DNA of 28,238 nt from JAICJR01 sp036555755 (GCA_036555755.1 DATBKS010000189.1:1-28238), one strand, 5' to 3'; positions 1-7,618 are shown, numbered from the stretch's first letter. A program made the numbers and translations. The notes: generated from the sequence alone by a model not told the origin.

Positions 1-1
1 C

Positions 2-541
2 CTCTACGCATCGACAGCCGCGGATATCGCCCCACCCACATTCGGCAGCTTCACGCCCGGCAATGGGGTCAAGCTGCCGGTAACCGCGACGCTCGAGCCG
101 GACGCCGACGGGGACGGCTACGGCGACGAGACACAGGACAAGTGCCCCGGGGTGGCCGGAGCCGTCAACGGCTGTCCTCCCGCGCCCCCGGCCGACACCA
201 CGGCGCCGGCGGTATCGACCGCGGTGAAGGGCGCGCTCCTGTCCAAGGGCGGGGCGCTCTCGTTCGTCATGACCTCCGCCGAGCCCGCCACGGGCACCGT
301 CACGGGCACGATCAGCCTGCCGAAGACGGCGAAGGTCGTGCGCTTCAAGACCGCCACCGTGAGCCTCGCGCCCGGCAGGCTGAGCCAGATCACGCTGAAG
401 CTCTCGCGCAGTGCCGCGAAGAAGGTGCACAAGGCGCTCAGGCGGCGCTCGCTGAAAGCGAAGGTCACCGTGACGGTGAAGGACACTGCCGGCAACCAGA
501 CCGTCAAGAAGCTGACGATCAAGCTGAAGCGCGCGTCCTAA
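2..541 (+). CDS. C-terminal part of a secreted protein with calcium-binding (thrombospondin type-3-like) repeat
   Basis: The reading frame is open from base 2, so the 5' end lies outside the window; about 179 codons are visible, ending in TAA. Near the start is an Asp/Gly-rich stretch, PDADGDGYGDETQDKCPG, the pattern of a thrombospondin type-3 calcium-binding repeat, closed by a second Cys in NGCPP. A Pro/Ala/Thr linker (DTTAPAVST) follows, then a beta-rich domain of about 110 residues with alternating hydrophobic/Thr/Lys strands and a basic tail (KLTIKLKRAS). Such TSP3 plus Ig/fibronectin-like ends are common in large exported surface proteins of soil actinobacteria. The role is unknown, probably extracellular or cell-wall associated. 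An internal GTG at 152 could be mistaken for a start, but the frame continues upstream without interruption. The stop overlaps the stop of the next, convergent gene. Confidence 0.75.
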   Translation, partial: LYASTAADIAPPTFGSFTPGNGVKLPVTATLEPDADGDGYGDETQDKCPGVAGAVNGCPPAPPADTTAPAVSTAVKGALLSKGGALSFVMTSAEPATGTVTGTISLPKTAKVVRFKTATVSLAPGRLSQITLKLSRSAAKKVHKALRRRSLKAKVTVTVKDTAGNQTVKKLTIKLKRAS

Positions 542-930
542 CCGAGTCCGGCGGAAGCGAGCGCCGCGGGCCGGTCGGCGAAGATCTCGAGCCGCACGGC
601 CTGCCCGTCCCTCAGCTGCCAGACGTGCGCGCCTTCCACGTCCACCTCCACCCCGCTCCCCTTCCCGCGGCCGCGGTAGCGGGCGAGCACGACGACGGTC
701 TCGCCGGTCTCGAGGTAGTCCTCCGCCGCGCAGGTCCAGTGCTCCCACGGGCTCAGCCAGGCGCGCATGCGCGGGTTCGGCGTCTCGTTGTCGCGGTAGA
801 CGCCGGCGATCCCGGGAAAGTCCGCGGAGTAGCCCCACTCGAAGTCGTCGGCGTAGATGGTCGGCGCGTACGCCCAGTCGCCGCGGCCCCAGTGGTCGTA
901 GATCTCCCGCAGGAGCTCGGCGCCAGCCAT
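538..930 (-). CDS. SnoaL/NTF2-like fold protein
   Basis: A protein of 130 residues starting at ATG, with the size and pattern of the SnoaL/NTF2-like superfamily: an N-terminal helix (LLREIYDHWGRGDW), then YADDFEW, a central strand pair containing GETVVVLARYRGRGKGSG, and a last strand AHVWQLRDGQAVRLEIFADR. Members of this cone-shaped fold bind small hydrophobic molecules or act as ketosteroid-isomerase-like enzymes; the sequence does not reveal a substrate. It starts 7 bp after the stop of the Rrf2 regulator, so the two are very likely one operon and the regulator may respond to the same signal. Its stop overlaps the convergent upstream gene by 4 bp. Fold assignment is fairly sure, function is not. 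Confidence 0.8.
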   Translation of the reverse strand: MAGAELLREIYDHWGRGDWAYAPTIYADDFEWGYSADFPGIAGVYRDNETPNPRMRAWLSPWEHWTCAAEDYLETGETVVVLARYRGRGKGSGVEVDVEGAHVWQLRDGQAVRLEIFADRPAALASAGLG

Positions 931-937
931 CGGCGGC

Positions 938-1339
938 TCAGATGTAGTACATCGCCGCGCCAGCGGCGCGGGCCTCGCGCTCGGCCAGCTCCGCGATCGT
1001 CGCGGCCGCGAGCACGCCCTTCACGGCCTCCACGGCCTCGTCCCAAATCGGGCCGGCCTGGGGAGAATCCGCGCCGAGGTCGCCCTCCAGCAGCTCCACC
1101 ACCTCCAGCACCGTGACCTCGGCGGGCGGACGGGCGAACGAGTAGCCGCCGCGCACGCCGCGCTGGCTCTGCAGGATGCCGGCGCGCCGCAGCGTCGCGA
1201 ACAACGACTCCAGGAACTGGCCGGGGATGTTGCGCCGCTTGGCGATCTCGCCGATCGGCACCGGCGCGGAGCCGCCCGTGCGGGCAAGCTCCACCAGCGC
1301 GCTGACGGCGTAAGGGGATTTTGAAGTGATGGCCAGCAT
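938..1339 (-). CDS. Rrf2-family transcriptional regulator lacking cluster cysteines
   Basis: A protein of 133 residues with the Rrf2 layout: N-terminal winged helix (ITSKSPYAVSALVELA, then IPIGEIAKRRNIPGQFLE-like recognition helices), the family hallmark QSQRGVRGGYSFARP of the wing, and a dimerisation helix (VTVLEVVELLEG). IscR/NsrR-type members bind [2Fe-2S] or [4Fe-4S] clusters through three cysteines after the wing; this protein has no cysteine at all, so it must sense something else or act through partners, as CymR does. I chose ATG 1339 over the upstream in-frame GTG at 1351 because a -10-like TAACCT (1360..1355) would place the transcript start inside the longer version. It probably represses its own operon with the SnoaL-like gene and may affect the divergent histidine kinase. 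Confidence 0.88.
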   Translation of the reverse strand: MLAITSKSPYAVSALVELARTGGSAPVPIGEIAKRRNIPGQFLESLFATLRRAGILQSQRGVRGGYSFARPPAEVTVLEVVELLEGDLGADSPQAGPIWDEAVEAVKGVLAAATIAELAEREARAAGAAMYYI

Positions 1340-1353
1340 GGGCGATCGCACTC

Positions 1354-1360
1354 TAGGTTA
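1354..1360. promoter_or_regulatory. Overlapping divergent -10 boxes
   Basis: The same seven bases read TAGGTT on the plus strand (toward the histidine kinase) and TAACCT on the minus strand (toward the Rrf2 gene). Both fit the TANNNT -10 pattern seen repeatedly in this window. No convincing -35 was found for either direction. Polymerase could not occupy both at once, so the two units may compete, and a bound Rrf2 protein here would affect both. Confidence 0.4.
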
Positions 1361-1394
1361 TGTCCATGACACTGGCCCGTCGTCGGCGGCCGCG

Positions 1395-2588
1395 GTGATC
1401 GCGCTAGGGCGCCCGCCGATCGAGTCGCCCGAACCTGTCCTCAGGTTCGCGGCTCTTCGCCTGCTGCTGGCGATCACGGCGCTCGTCGCCATCGTCGCCA
1501 CGGGCACGCCCTTCAACGGCGGACTGACCGTGGTCGTGGCGGCCGTCGCGCTGCCGTGGGCCGTCGCCAACCTCTTTCTCGCCCAGCGCCGGCCGGACCT
1601 CGCCCTGAGCGCCTGGGTGCCCGCCGGCGACATCGCGGTGCTCATCGCGGCGGAGCTCGTCACGCCCGAGACCTACGGGGCCGTGCGCTTCCTCGCCATC
1701 TTCCTCATCGCCGCGCACGCGCAGTTCCAGGGGCAGGGACGAGGACTTCTGATCGCGGTCATCACGTGCATCTGTCTCGTCCCAATCGCCACCTCGCGCG
1801 ACGCAACGCCCATCCACAACGAGATGCTCGCCTTCTACGAGTCGCTGTTCGTGGTCTGCGCGGTCGCCACGGCGCTCACCTCGAGCAGCATCCGCATCTC
1901 GGAGACGACGGGTCGGCTGCGCGCCCGCGAGGTGTCACGCCGGATGATCGAGACCGAGAGCGAAATCCGCCGCCGGGTGGCCGAGTCGATCCACGACGGG
2001 CCCGTGCAGGAGCTCGTGAGCCTCGACATGATCCTCACCGCGCTCTCGGCAGCCAACGAACGCGGCGACACCGAAGCCGCGAAGCGGATGCTCGAGGAGG
2101 CGCGCCAGATCGCCGAGCGCAACATCCAGACGCTCCGCGACGAGATCGTGGACCTCGGCCCCTACGCCTTCCGCGAGCTCAGCTTCGAGACTGCGATCAT
2201 CGACTGCGTGCCGATCTGGCGCCGCCGCTACGGCCTCGATGTGAAGCTCGACTTCGAGCCCGTGAACCTTTCGCCCGAGGTCAGCGGGCCGCTGTTCCAG
2301 ATCGCGCAGGAGGCGGTCACGAACGCGGGCCGGCACGCCGACGCCCAGCGGGTGACCGTGTCGCTCCGGCGCAACGATCGCACCGTGGAGCTGCGCGTGG
2401 CAGACGACGGGAAGGGCTTCGGCGACCTCTGGCCGCTGGCCGCCGAGTCGGCCGGGCACATCGGTCTGTCCAGCATGCGCGAGCGCGCGGAGATGGTGGA
2501 CGGCTCGCTGACAATCGACAGCGGTGGGCGAGGCACCGTGGTGACGGTGCGCCTACCGCTGGACGGCGTCGGGAACGAAGAGTTCTAG
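1395..2588 (+). CDS. NarL-type membrane sensor histidine kinase
   Basis: A two-component sensor kinase. The N-terminal ~155 residues hold about five hydrophobic segments (for example LRLLLAITALVAIVATG and GLLIAVITCICLVPIAT) with little periplasmic sequence, so it probably senses in or at the membrane. A helical linker leads to a HisKA_3 phospho-acceptor box, ESIHDGPVQELVSLDMILTA, with the His at about residue 200. The HATPase domain has the N box (QEAVTNAGRHA), G1 box (DDGKGFG) and G2 (GHIGLSSMRERAEM). Family knowledge: such kinases phosphorylate REC-LuxR response regulators, but none is adjacent. Start is uncertain: in-frame GTG 1326, ATG 1329 and ATG 1338 lie upstream of the -10-like box and would overlap the divergent Rrf2 gene, so I prefer GTG 1395, although it has only a weak GGCGG upstream. 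The stop overlaps the convergent HDOD-LuxR gene within CTAG. Confidence 0.9.
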   Translation: MIALGRPPIESPEPVLRFAALRLLLAITALVAIVATGTPFNGGLTVVVAAVALPWAVANLFLAQRRPDLALSAWVPAGDIAVLIAAELVTPETYGAVRFLAIFLIAAHAQFQGQGRGLLIAVITCICLVPIATSRDATPIHNEMLAFYESLFVVCAVATALTSSSIRISETTGRLRAREVSRRMIETESEIRRRVAESIHDGPVQELVSLDMILTALSAANERGDTEAAKRMLEEARQIAERNIQTLRDEIVDLGPYAFRELSFETAIIDCVPIWRRRYGLDVKLDFEPVNLSPEVSGPLFQIAQEAVTNAGRHADAQRVTVSLRRNDRTVELRVADDGKGFGDLWPLAAESAGHIGLSSMRERAEMVDGSLTIDSGGRGTVVTVRLPLDGVGNEEF

Positions 2589-3736
2589 ATCCAGCCGCGC
2601 TCGGTGGCCACGAGGACGGCCTGCGCGCGGTCCACGGCGCCGAGCTTGGTGTAGGTGTTGTGCAGGTGCGTGCGCACCGTGCTCGTCGAAAGGTTCAGCT
2701 CGAGCGCGATCTGCTTGTAGACCTTGCCCTCGGCGAGGCGCTTGAGCACGTCGACCTCGCGGGCCGACAGCGGGCACGGCTCGACGTTGCGGCGCTGGGC
2801 GGTGCCGGCGTACGGAAGCTCGAACATCACCGAGCGCAGCGCGTCCGGCCCGAGGCCCAGCGTGCGGCTGACCTTGAGCATCTGCGCGGGGTCCACCGGC
2901 TGCCCGTGCCCGTAGTGGGCGAGCATGTCGGCGAGGCGGATGATCGCGGACTCGCCCTCGGCCTCGGCCGAGTGGTGGCGCTCGATGGCGGCAGCAAGAC
3001 GGTTCGGCAGGCCCCAGCGGCGGGCGAGCACGCCGCCGACGAGGGCGTGGTCCACACCGAGCTCGCGGCGCTCGCGGTGCACCCGCTCCTCCGGGGTGCG
3101 CGCGTCACCGTGCACCTGGCCGGGGTAGCCGGGGTAAGCGTGGATCAGGACCAGCTGCCCGATGTCGTGCAGCAGGGCGGAAACCAGGAGCTCGTCGCGG
3201 TCCTCGTAGCCGATCTCCTTGGCGAGCCGCTCGGCGGCGCGCTGGGTGGCGACGGCGTGGAGGCGGAAGCGCTCGGGCTGGGCGTCCCAGCCGGGGGTGC
3301 GCTCGAAGAAGTCGAAGACGGCGGTGCGGGAGGCGAGCGCCTCGACGCCCGACGGGCGCAGCAGCTCGATCGCCTTCGGGATGCTCGTGATCTTGCCCTT
3401 CTTCTGCGAGGGGGCGGAGTTGGCGATGCGGAGCACCGCGATCACGAGCGCGACGTCGGACTCGACGGCGGCGACCATGTCGCCCACCGAGCTGCGCTCC
3501 TCGCGGGCGAGGCGAAGCAGACGGTTGCGCGACTCGACGAGCGCCGGGAAGGCCTCGAGCGCCTCGAATGCCTGCGTCAGCCTGCGGCCGTGGCCCTCGT
3601 TCTGGGCTCCACGGGCGGCGGCCGGCTGTTGCTGCCGTGTGTTCTGGCTAGTTGCTGCTTCCAAGGTGTCTTTGTCTCCCACTTGTGCGGCGCCGCGAAC
3701 GGATGCGGCTGCCCTGCACACTGGCGTAATCGGCAC
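2585..3736 (-). CDS. HDOD domain protein with C-terminal LuxR-type HTH
   Basis: About 383 residues in two domains. Residues ~50-290 form an HDOD (HD-related output) domain: early helices with FPALVESRNRLLRLA, VALVIAVLRIANSA, then IPKAIELLRPSGVEAL, and the HD-like motif SALLHDIGQLVLIHAYP (His190-Asp191), followed by HHSAEAEGESAIIRLADML. Residues ~320-380 are a LuxR/NarL DNA-binding domain: PLSAREVDVLKRLAEG, YKQIALELNLSTSTVRTHLHN, TKLGAVDRAQAV. There is no REC domain. HDOD proteins act in signalling rather than as hydrolases; linked to a LuxR HTH it is probably a transcription factor whose activity is set by the HDOD part. It may be functionally tied to the convergent kinase, but that is inference. 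The start is uncertain: GTG 3736 gives the longest form, and the first ~48 residues (Gln/Ala-rich) look disordered. Confidence 0.87.
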   Translation of the reverse strand: MPITPVCRAAASVRGAAQVGDKDTLEAATSQNTRQQQPAAARGAQNEGHGRRLTQAFEALEAFPALVESRNRLLRLAREERSSVGDMVAAVESDVALVIAVLRIANSAPSQKKGKITSIPKAIELLRPSGVEALASRTAVFDFFERTPGWDAQPERFRLHAVATQRAAERLAKEIGYEDRDELLVSALLHDIGQLVLIHAYPGYPGQVHGDARTPEERVHRERRELGVDHALVGGVLARRWGLPNRLAAAIERHHSAEAEGESAIIRLADMLAHYGHGQPVDPAQMLKVSRTLGLGPDALRSVMFELPYAGTAQRRNVEPCPLSAREVDVLKRLAEGKVYKQIALELNLSTSTVRTHLHNTYTKLGAVDRAQAVLVATERGWI

Positions 3737-3802
3737 GACTGGACAAAAGGTTGAGGCGGAATGGCTAGCTTTTCTGGGGTATTTCGACGCTAAAAGCGCC
3801 GA

Positions 3803-5065
3803 TTAGGCCCTCGAAAGCGCCTGATCGACCCTCGCGAGGGTCTCGTCCCGGCCCAGAACGGCAACGGATTCGAAGATTCCGGGGGACACCGTCGAGCCGC
3901 TGATGGCGACGCGAAGGGGCTGGAACACCTTATTCGGCTTCTCCCCCGTTTCCTGAACCACATCGCGCAGCGAGGCCTCGATCGCCTCGGGCGTGAAGGG
4001 CTCGGTGTTCTGGAGGGCATCCCGCGTCTTCGCGAGGCGTTCGGCGGCCCCGTCCTTCATCACCTTGCCCCAGGCCTTCTCGTCGGTGGGCTGGCGCTCG
4101 ACAAGAAAGCCTGCAAGCGTCCAGAAGTCGTCCAGGGTCTGCATCTTCTCCTGGGAGATCGCCACCGCCTCGACCGGGATCTGGCGCCCCAGCCGCTCCT
4201 CCAGCAGCCTGTGCAGCTCCTCGAGCGGCAGCTCGCGCAGGTAGCGGCCGTTCATCCAGCGCAGCTTCTGCTCGTCGAACACCGCCGGGTTCTTCGACAC
4301 CCGCTCGAGCGAGAACAGCTTGATCAGCTCGTCGGTGGTGAAGAAGGTGGTGCTCTCGTCGTAGCCCCAGCCGAGCAGCGCCAGGTAGTTGCGCACGGCG
4401 GCCGGCAGGTAGCCGATGTCGCGCAGCTCCTGCACGCTGGCGGCGCCGTGGCGCTTTGAGAGCTTCTTGCCGTCCGTGCCGTGGAGAAGTGGCAGGTGGG
4501 CGTAGACGGGCGTGTCCGCGCCGAGCGCCTTGAGGATCATCATCTGGCGCGGCGTGTTCGAGATGTGGTCCTCGCCGCGGATCACATGGGTGATGCCCAT
4601 GTCGTGGTCGTCCACCGCGACGGCGAGGTTGTAGAGAGGGCTGCCGTCGGAGCGGGCGATCACGAAGTCGGCGATGTCCTTGTGCTGGAAGGTGATGTCG
4701 CCGCGGATCAGGTCGGGCACGACGGTCTGGCCCTCGTCCGGGACGCGCAGGCGCACGGCGCCCTCGTCCATGTAGGCGTGGCCCTCCTCGACCAGGCGGG
4801 CGATCTCTGCCTTGTGGCGGTCGACTCGCTCGGACTGGAAGAACGGTCCCTCGTCGACGTCGAGCTCGAGCCAGCGCAGGGCGTCGAGGATCTGCTCGAT
4901 GTTCTCGGGGGTCGAGCGCTCGCGATCGGTGTCCTCGATGCGCAGGACGAACGTGCCGTCGTTTCCGCGCGCGAGGAGCCAGTTGTACAGTGCCGCCCTC
5001 GCGCCACCGACGTGCAACGCGCCCGTGGGTGACGGCGCGAAACGGACTCTCATGGAATCGGACAT
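3803..5065 (-). CDS. gltX: Glutamyl-tRNA synthetase, short form
   Basis: Class I aminoacyl-tRNA synthetase charging tRNA-Glu (or tRNA-Gln in a non-discriminating system). The N-terminus FAPSPTGALHVGGARAAL carries the HIGH-type motif as HVGG (residues 18-21), the KMSKS-type loop is KLSKR (201-205), and the core motifs LRIEDTD, YNLAVAVDDHDMGITHVIRG and EKLRWMNG-like EQKLRWMNGRYLREL are intact. The C-terminal helical anticodon-binding region is present and ends normally (FQPLRVAISGSTVSPGIFE). At 420 residues it is about 50 shorter than usual: after HAY (96-98) the sequence jumps straight to EGAVRLRVP, so the segment that in other GluRS carries the CxCxnC/Y zinc site is absent. Start ATG 5065 lies only 12 bp from the divergent nfo start; an in-frame ATG at 5053 is an alternative. 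Confidence 0.96.
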   Translation of the reverse strand: MSDSMRVRFAPSPTGALHVGGARAALYNWLLARGNDGTFVLRIEDTDRERSTPENIEQILDALRWLELDVDEGPFFQSERVDRHKAEIARLVEEGHAYMDEGAVRLRVPDEGQTVVPDLIRGDITFQHKDIADFVIARSDGSPLYNLAVAVDDHDMGITHVIRGEDHISNTPRQMMILKALGADTPVYAHLPLLHGTDGKKLSKRHGAASVQELRDIGYLPAAVRNYLALLGWGYDESTTFFTTDELIKLFSLERVSKNPAVFDEQKLRWMNGRYLRELPLEELHRLLEERLGRQIPVEAVAISQEKMQTLDDFWTLAGFLVERQPTDEKAWGKVMKDGAAERLAKTRDALQNTEPFTPEAIEASLRDVVQETGEKPNKVFQPLRVAISGSTVSPGIFESVAVLGRDETLARVDQALSRA

Positions 5066-5077
5066 CGACTTCCCAGC

Positions 5078-5083
5078 ATGCTA
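5078..5083 (-). promoter_or_regulatory. Putative -10 box of gltX
   Basis: TAGCAT on the minus strand, 12 nt upstream of the gltX ATG. It coincides with the nfo start codon on the other strand, so the two starts share their control DNA. Pattern match only; no clear -35. Confidence 0.35.
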
Positions 5084-5968
5084 ATCGGCGCTCATGTGTC
5101 GACGGCCGGCGGCCTCGTGGAGGCGCACGAGCGCGGCATCGAGCGCGGCTGTGACGCGATCCAGGTCTTCAATCAGTCGCCGCGCATGTGGCGGCCGACG
5201 ACGTGGAAGGACGACGACATCGCCGAGTTCCGCGCGCGGATGAAGAAGGGCCCGATCAAGTCCGTCGTGATCCACGCGGTCTACCTGATCAACTGCGCGA
5301 CGAAGGACAAGGAGATGCGCAAAAAGTCGCTGGCGTCCTTGACGCACTCGCTGCGGATGGGCGACGCGATCGGCGCGGACGGCGTGGTGGTGCACCCCGG
5401 CTCGCGCCTGAAGGAGCCGCTCGACGAGGCGCTCGACCGGGTGGCCGAGATGATCAAGGAGGCGCTGGCCGAGTCGGAGCGCTGCAAGCTGCTGGTCGAG
5501 GACACCGCCGGCGCCGGGGGCACGATCGGGCGCTCGTTCGACGAGCTCTACTACATCGTCGAGCAGAGCGGCGGCGATAAGCGCGTCGGCGTCTGCCTCG
5601 ATTCCTGCCACATGCTCGCGAGCGGGTTCGACATCCGGGACGACGCCGGCCTGAAGTCCGTCATCGACGACTTCGTGAAGCACCTCGGGAAGACCCGGCT
5701 CGGCTGCATCCACGTGAACGATTCGCAGACGCCGCTCGGCTCGAACCGCGACCGTCACGCGCCTCTCGGCACGGGCGAGCTCGGCGAGGCCGGCTGCTCC
5801 GCTTTCCTGTCGGAGCCCCGCTTCGAGAAGCTGCCCGCGGTCTTCGAGGGACCCGGCTTCGAGGGTAAGGCGGTGCAGGCGCCCGACATCGAGGCGATGC
5901 GCGCGCTGCGCAAGAAGGGTCTCGCGCGCCGAAAGCGCCGTTCGGGCGCGAAGAAGAAGGGCAAGTAG
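5078..5968 (+). CDS. nfo: Endonuclease IV (AP endonuclease family 2)
   Basis: A protein of 296 residues with the TIM-barrel signatures of EndoIV, which cleaves the DNA backbone 5' to abasic sites in base excision repair using three zinc ions. It starts IGAHVSTAGGL, and includes AIQVFNQSPRMW, VIHAVYLINCA, VVVHPGS, LLVEDTAGAGGTIG, the family signatures VGVCLDSCHMLASGFD and CIHVNDSQTPLGSNRDRHAP with LGTGELG, and a final metal-binding Glu in VFEGPGFEGK. The C-terminal ~20 residues are Lys/Arg-rich (RRKRRSGAKKKGK), an extension that may add DNA affinity. The start codon has no Shine-Dalgarno and lies 12 bp from the divergent gltX start, so the mRNA is probably leaderless or nearly so. Confidence 0.96.
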   Translation: MLIGAHVSTAGGLVEAHERGIERGCDAIQVFNQSPRMWRPTTWKDDDIAEFRARMKKGPIKSVVIHAVYLINCATKDKEMRKKSLASLTHSLRMGDAIGADGVVVHPGSRLKEPLDEALDRVAEMIKEALAESERCKLLVEDTAGAGGTIGRSFDELYYIVEQSGGDKRVGVCLDSCHMLASGFDIRDDAGLKSVIDDFVKHLGKTRLGCIHVNDSQTPLGSNRDRHAPLGTGELGEAGCSAFLSEPRFEKLPAVFEGPGFEGKAVQAPDIEAMRALRKKGLARRKRRSGAKKKGK

Positions 5969-5976
5969 CCGCCAGG

Positions 5977-5982
5977 TAGGCT
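5977..5982 (+). promoter_or_regulatory. Putative -10 box of the antiporter gene
   Basis: TAGGCT ends 11 nt before GTG 5994 and begins 8 bp after the nfo stop, so the antiporter may have its own near-leaderless transcript. Pattern match only. Confidence 0.4.
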
Positions 5983-5993
5983 CCCGTCAGGGT

Positions 5994-7256
5994 GTGCCGG
6001 GAAGACTGGTCGGCGTCCGCTCGACCATGCCCGCGCTAGCCACCTCATCCTTCGACACAACCGTCCTCGTGCTGGGCGCGCTGCTCGTGCTCGGCGCGCT
6101 CCTCGCAGGCCTCGCTCACCGCAGCTTCCTGTCGCTAACGGCGGTGTTCGTCGTGGCCGGATTCGTGCTCGGGCGCGGAGGCTTCGACGTCCTCCACTTC
6201 GACCCGCTGTCCGGCTTCGTCAACGGGCTCGCGAGCGTCGCGCTGATTGTGATCCTGTTCCGCGACGGGCTGGAGGTCGAGTCGGAGATGCTCCAGCAGG
6301 CGTGGCACCCGCCATTCCGCGCGCTGGCGATCGCGATGCCCCTGACTGCGGTGCTCGTGGCGCTGTTCGCCCATGCGGTCACGAACCTCACCTGGACCGA
6401 GTCATTCCTGCTCGGCGCGCTGCTCGCCCCCACCGACCCGGTCCTCTCGTCGTCTGTGGTCACCAACCCGCGCGTGCCGCGAGTGATCCGCCACACGCTG
6501 AACCTCGAGTCGGGGATGAACGACGGCCTCGCGTTGCCGGCGGTGCTCGCGTTCGCCGCGGCGCTCGATCCCACCGAGACGGGCTTCGTCTGGTGGAAGT
6601 TCGTGCTCCAGGACGTCGGCTTCGGGCTGACGGTCGGCCTGGCGCTGGGGGCGGCAGCCGCCTACTTCGTGCCCCGGGGACGCGCCCTCGGCTACGAGGT
6701 CAGGCCCCAGTACAAGTCGCTCTTCGCCCTCGGCGCGGCGTTCGCGATGTACGGCGTGGCGGTGAAGACGCCGCACGGCAACGGCTTCATCGCCGTGTTC
6801 GTGGGCGCGATCGTGATTGGCATCCTGCGCCCCGACGTCCGCGAGTCGTTCGAGAACCGCTCGGAGGAGCTGATCGAGGTGGTGAAGCTCGCGATCTTCG
6901 TGGTGTTCGGCTCGCTGCTGACGTTCTCGCAGCTGACGGGCGACGGCTGGGCCGCCGTGGCGATCGTGGCTGCCACGCTGCTCCTGATCAGGCCGCTGTC
7001 CATCTTCGTCTCGATGGCGGGCACGCGGCTGAGCACGGCAGCCAAGGCGTTCATCGGCTGGTTCGGCCCGAAGGGCGTCGCCACGATGGCGTTCTCGCTG
7101 CTCGTGCTCGGCAAGAACATCGAGGAAGGCGCGCGGATCTTCGACATCGCCGCGCTGGCGGTGATCACGTCGATCATCGCCCACGGCCTGACCGACCATC
7201 CGGGGTCCGAGTGGATGGCGCGCCAGGCCGAGGCCGAGTCAGAGCGACAGCCGTAG
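5994..7256 (+). CDS. CPA1-family cation/proton antiporter
   Basis: A polytopic inner-membrane protein of about 420 residues, hydrophobic almost throughout (roughly 12 membrane segments), resembling bacterial CPA1 Na+/H+ or K+/H+ exchangers. Diagnostic stretches are LFRDGLEVE, LLGALLAPTDPVLSSSVVT and LNLESGMNDGLALPAVL, which hold the membrane-embedded acidic residues used for ion and proton binding in this superfamily, and GWFGPKGVATMAF. A role in pH, sodium or potassium balance is inferred from the family. No long cytoplasmic C-terminal domain is present; it ends shortly after the last segment in a charged tail (RQAEAESERQP). Start is ambiguous between GTG 5994 (favoured by the upstream -10-like box) and ATG 6027, which would give a typical short N-terminus before the first membrane segment. 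Confidence 0.93.
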   Translation: MPGRLVGVRSTMPALATSSFDTTVLVLGALLVLGALLAGLAHRSFLSLTAVFVVAGFVLGRGGFDVLHFDPLSGFVNGLASVALIVILFRDGLEVESEMLQQAWHPPFRALAIAMPLTAVLVALFAHAVTNLTWTESFLLGALLAPTDPVLSSSVVTNPRVPRVIRHTLNLESGMNDGLALPAVLAFAAALDPTETGFVWWKFVLQDVGFGLTVGLALGAAAAYFVPRGRALGYEVRPQYKSLFALGAAFAMYGVAVKTPHGNGFIAVFVGAIVIGILRPDVRESFENRSEELIEVVKLAIFVVFGSLLTFSQLTGDGWAAVAIVAATLLLIRPLSIFVSMAGTRLSTAAKAFIGWFGPKGVATMAFSLLVLGKNIEEGARIFDIAALAVITSIIAHGLTDHPGSEWMARQAEAESERQP

Positions 7257-7304
7257 GGATTTCACCGGGAACGCGGCACCGGTCGTTGGCTCCCCCCGGC
7301 TCCC

Positions 7305-7445
7305 TTACCGCGGGAGCAGGCGGCGCAATCGCCGCTTCGCTCGCGGTCGGGGGTCCTCGTCGTTCATGCGGGGCTTGGCGTCGCGCCGCAGTTCGTCGAG
7401 CCGGGCCTCGGCTATCAGGCGTCTTGTGGTGGGGTCATGAAGCAT
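7305..7445 (-). CDS. Tiny basic hypothetical protein (46 aa)
   Basis: An ORF of 46 codons starting at ATG and ending at TAA. It begins MLHDPTTRRLIAEARLDELR and continues with RRDAKPRMNDEDPRPRAKRR-type sequence, ending RRLLPR. The N-terminal half looks like a charged amphipathic helix with the spacing LIAEARLDELRRD; the C-terminal half is Arg/Pro-rich and probably disordered. I do not recognise a named family, but small proteins with a similar LIAEAR-DELRR start are familiar from actinobacterial genomes. A -10-like TACCGT sits 7 nt before the ATG, matching the leaderless pattern of neighbours, which is the main support for it being real. Function unknown; nucleic-acid binding is possible from the charge. 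Confidence 0.5.
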   Translation of the reverse strand: MLHDPTTRRLIAEARLDELRRDAKPRMNDEDPRPRAKRRLRRLLPR

Positions 7446-7452
7446 GCTCACG

Positions 7453-7458
7453 ACGGTA
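7453..7458 (-). promoter_or_regulatory. Putative -10 box of the 46-aa ORF
   Basis: TACCGT on the minus strand, 7 nt before ATG 7445. With the TAGATT box at 7607 it makes a divergent pair around a 148-bp region with no recognisable gene on the better-supported frames. Confidence 0.35.
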
Positions 7459-7606
7459 CGGAGTAAGGCCCCATCTGACATCGGGCATCCGACCTATCTT
7501 CGGGCGGTAGGCATCCCATTTGGTTCGGGATTCGGCCTTACGGCGGGCGGCTTTCCGCACCTTCAAGTCGGGTGCTGTCCCTGTAGATCCGGGCTGGGAG
7601 CGGACG

Positions 7607-7612
7607 TAGATT
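7607..7612 (+). promoter_or_regulatory. Putative -10 box of the 49-aa ORF
   Basis: TAGATT lies 6 nt before ATG 7619, which would give a leaderless mRNA. No -35 was identified with confidence. Confidence 0.4.
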
Positions 7613-7618
7613 GCTGCC

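Noticed and set aside
142..1116. Long plus-strand frame rich in Arg/Gly/Pro across the SnoaL-like and Rrf2 genes.
   Set aside because: Low-complexity translation typical of an antisense frame in GC-rich DNA; the minus-strand genes have clear family motifs.
1556..3754. 732-codon plus-strand frame spanning the kinase and the HDOD-LuxR gene.
   Set aside because: Arg/Ala/Gly-rich with no motifs, while both real genes in that span carry full sets of conserved boxes.
3770..3802. Small hairpin CGCT-AAA-AGCG between gltX and the HDOD-LuxR gene as a terminator.
   Set aside because: Four-base stem, weak, and placed upstream of the minus-strand HDOD gene rather than behind a transcript end.
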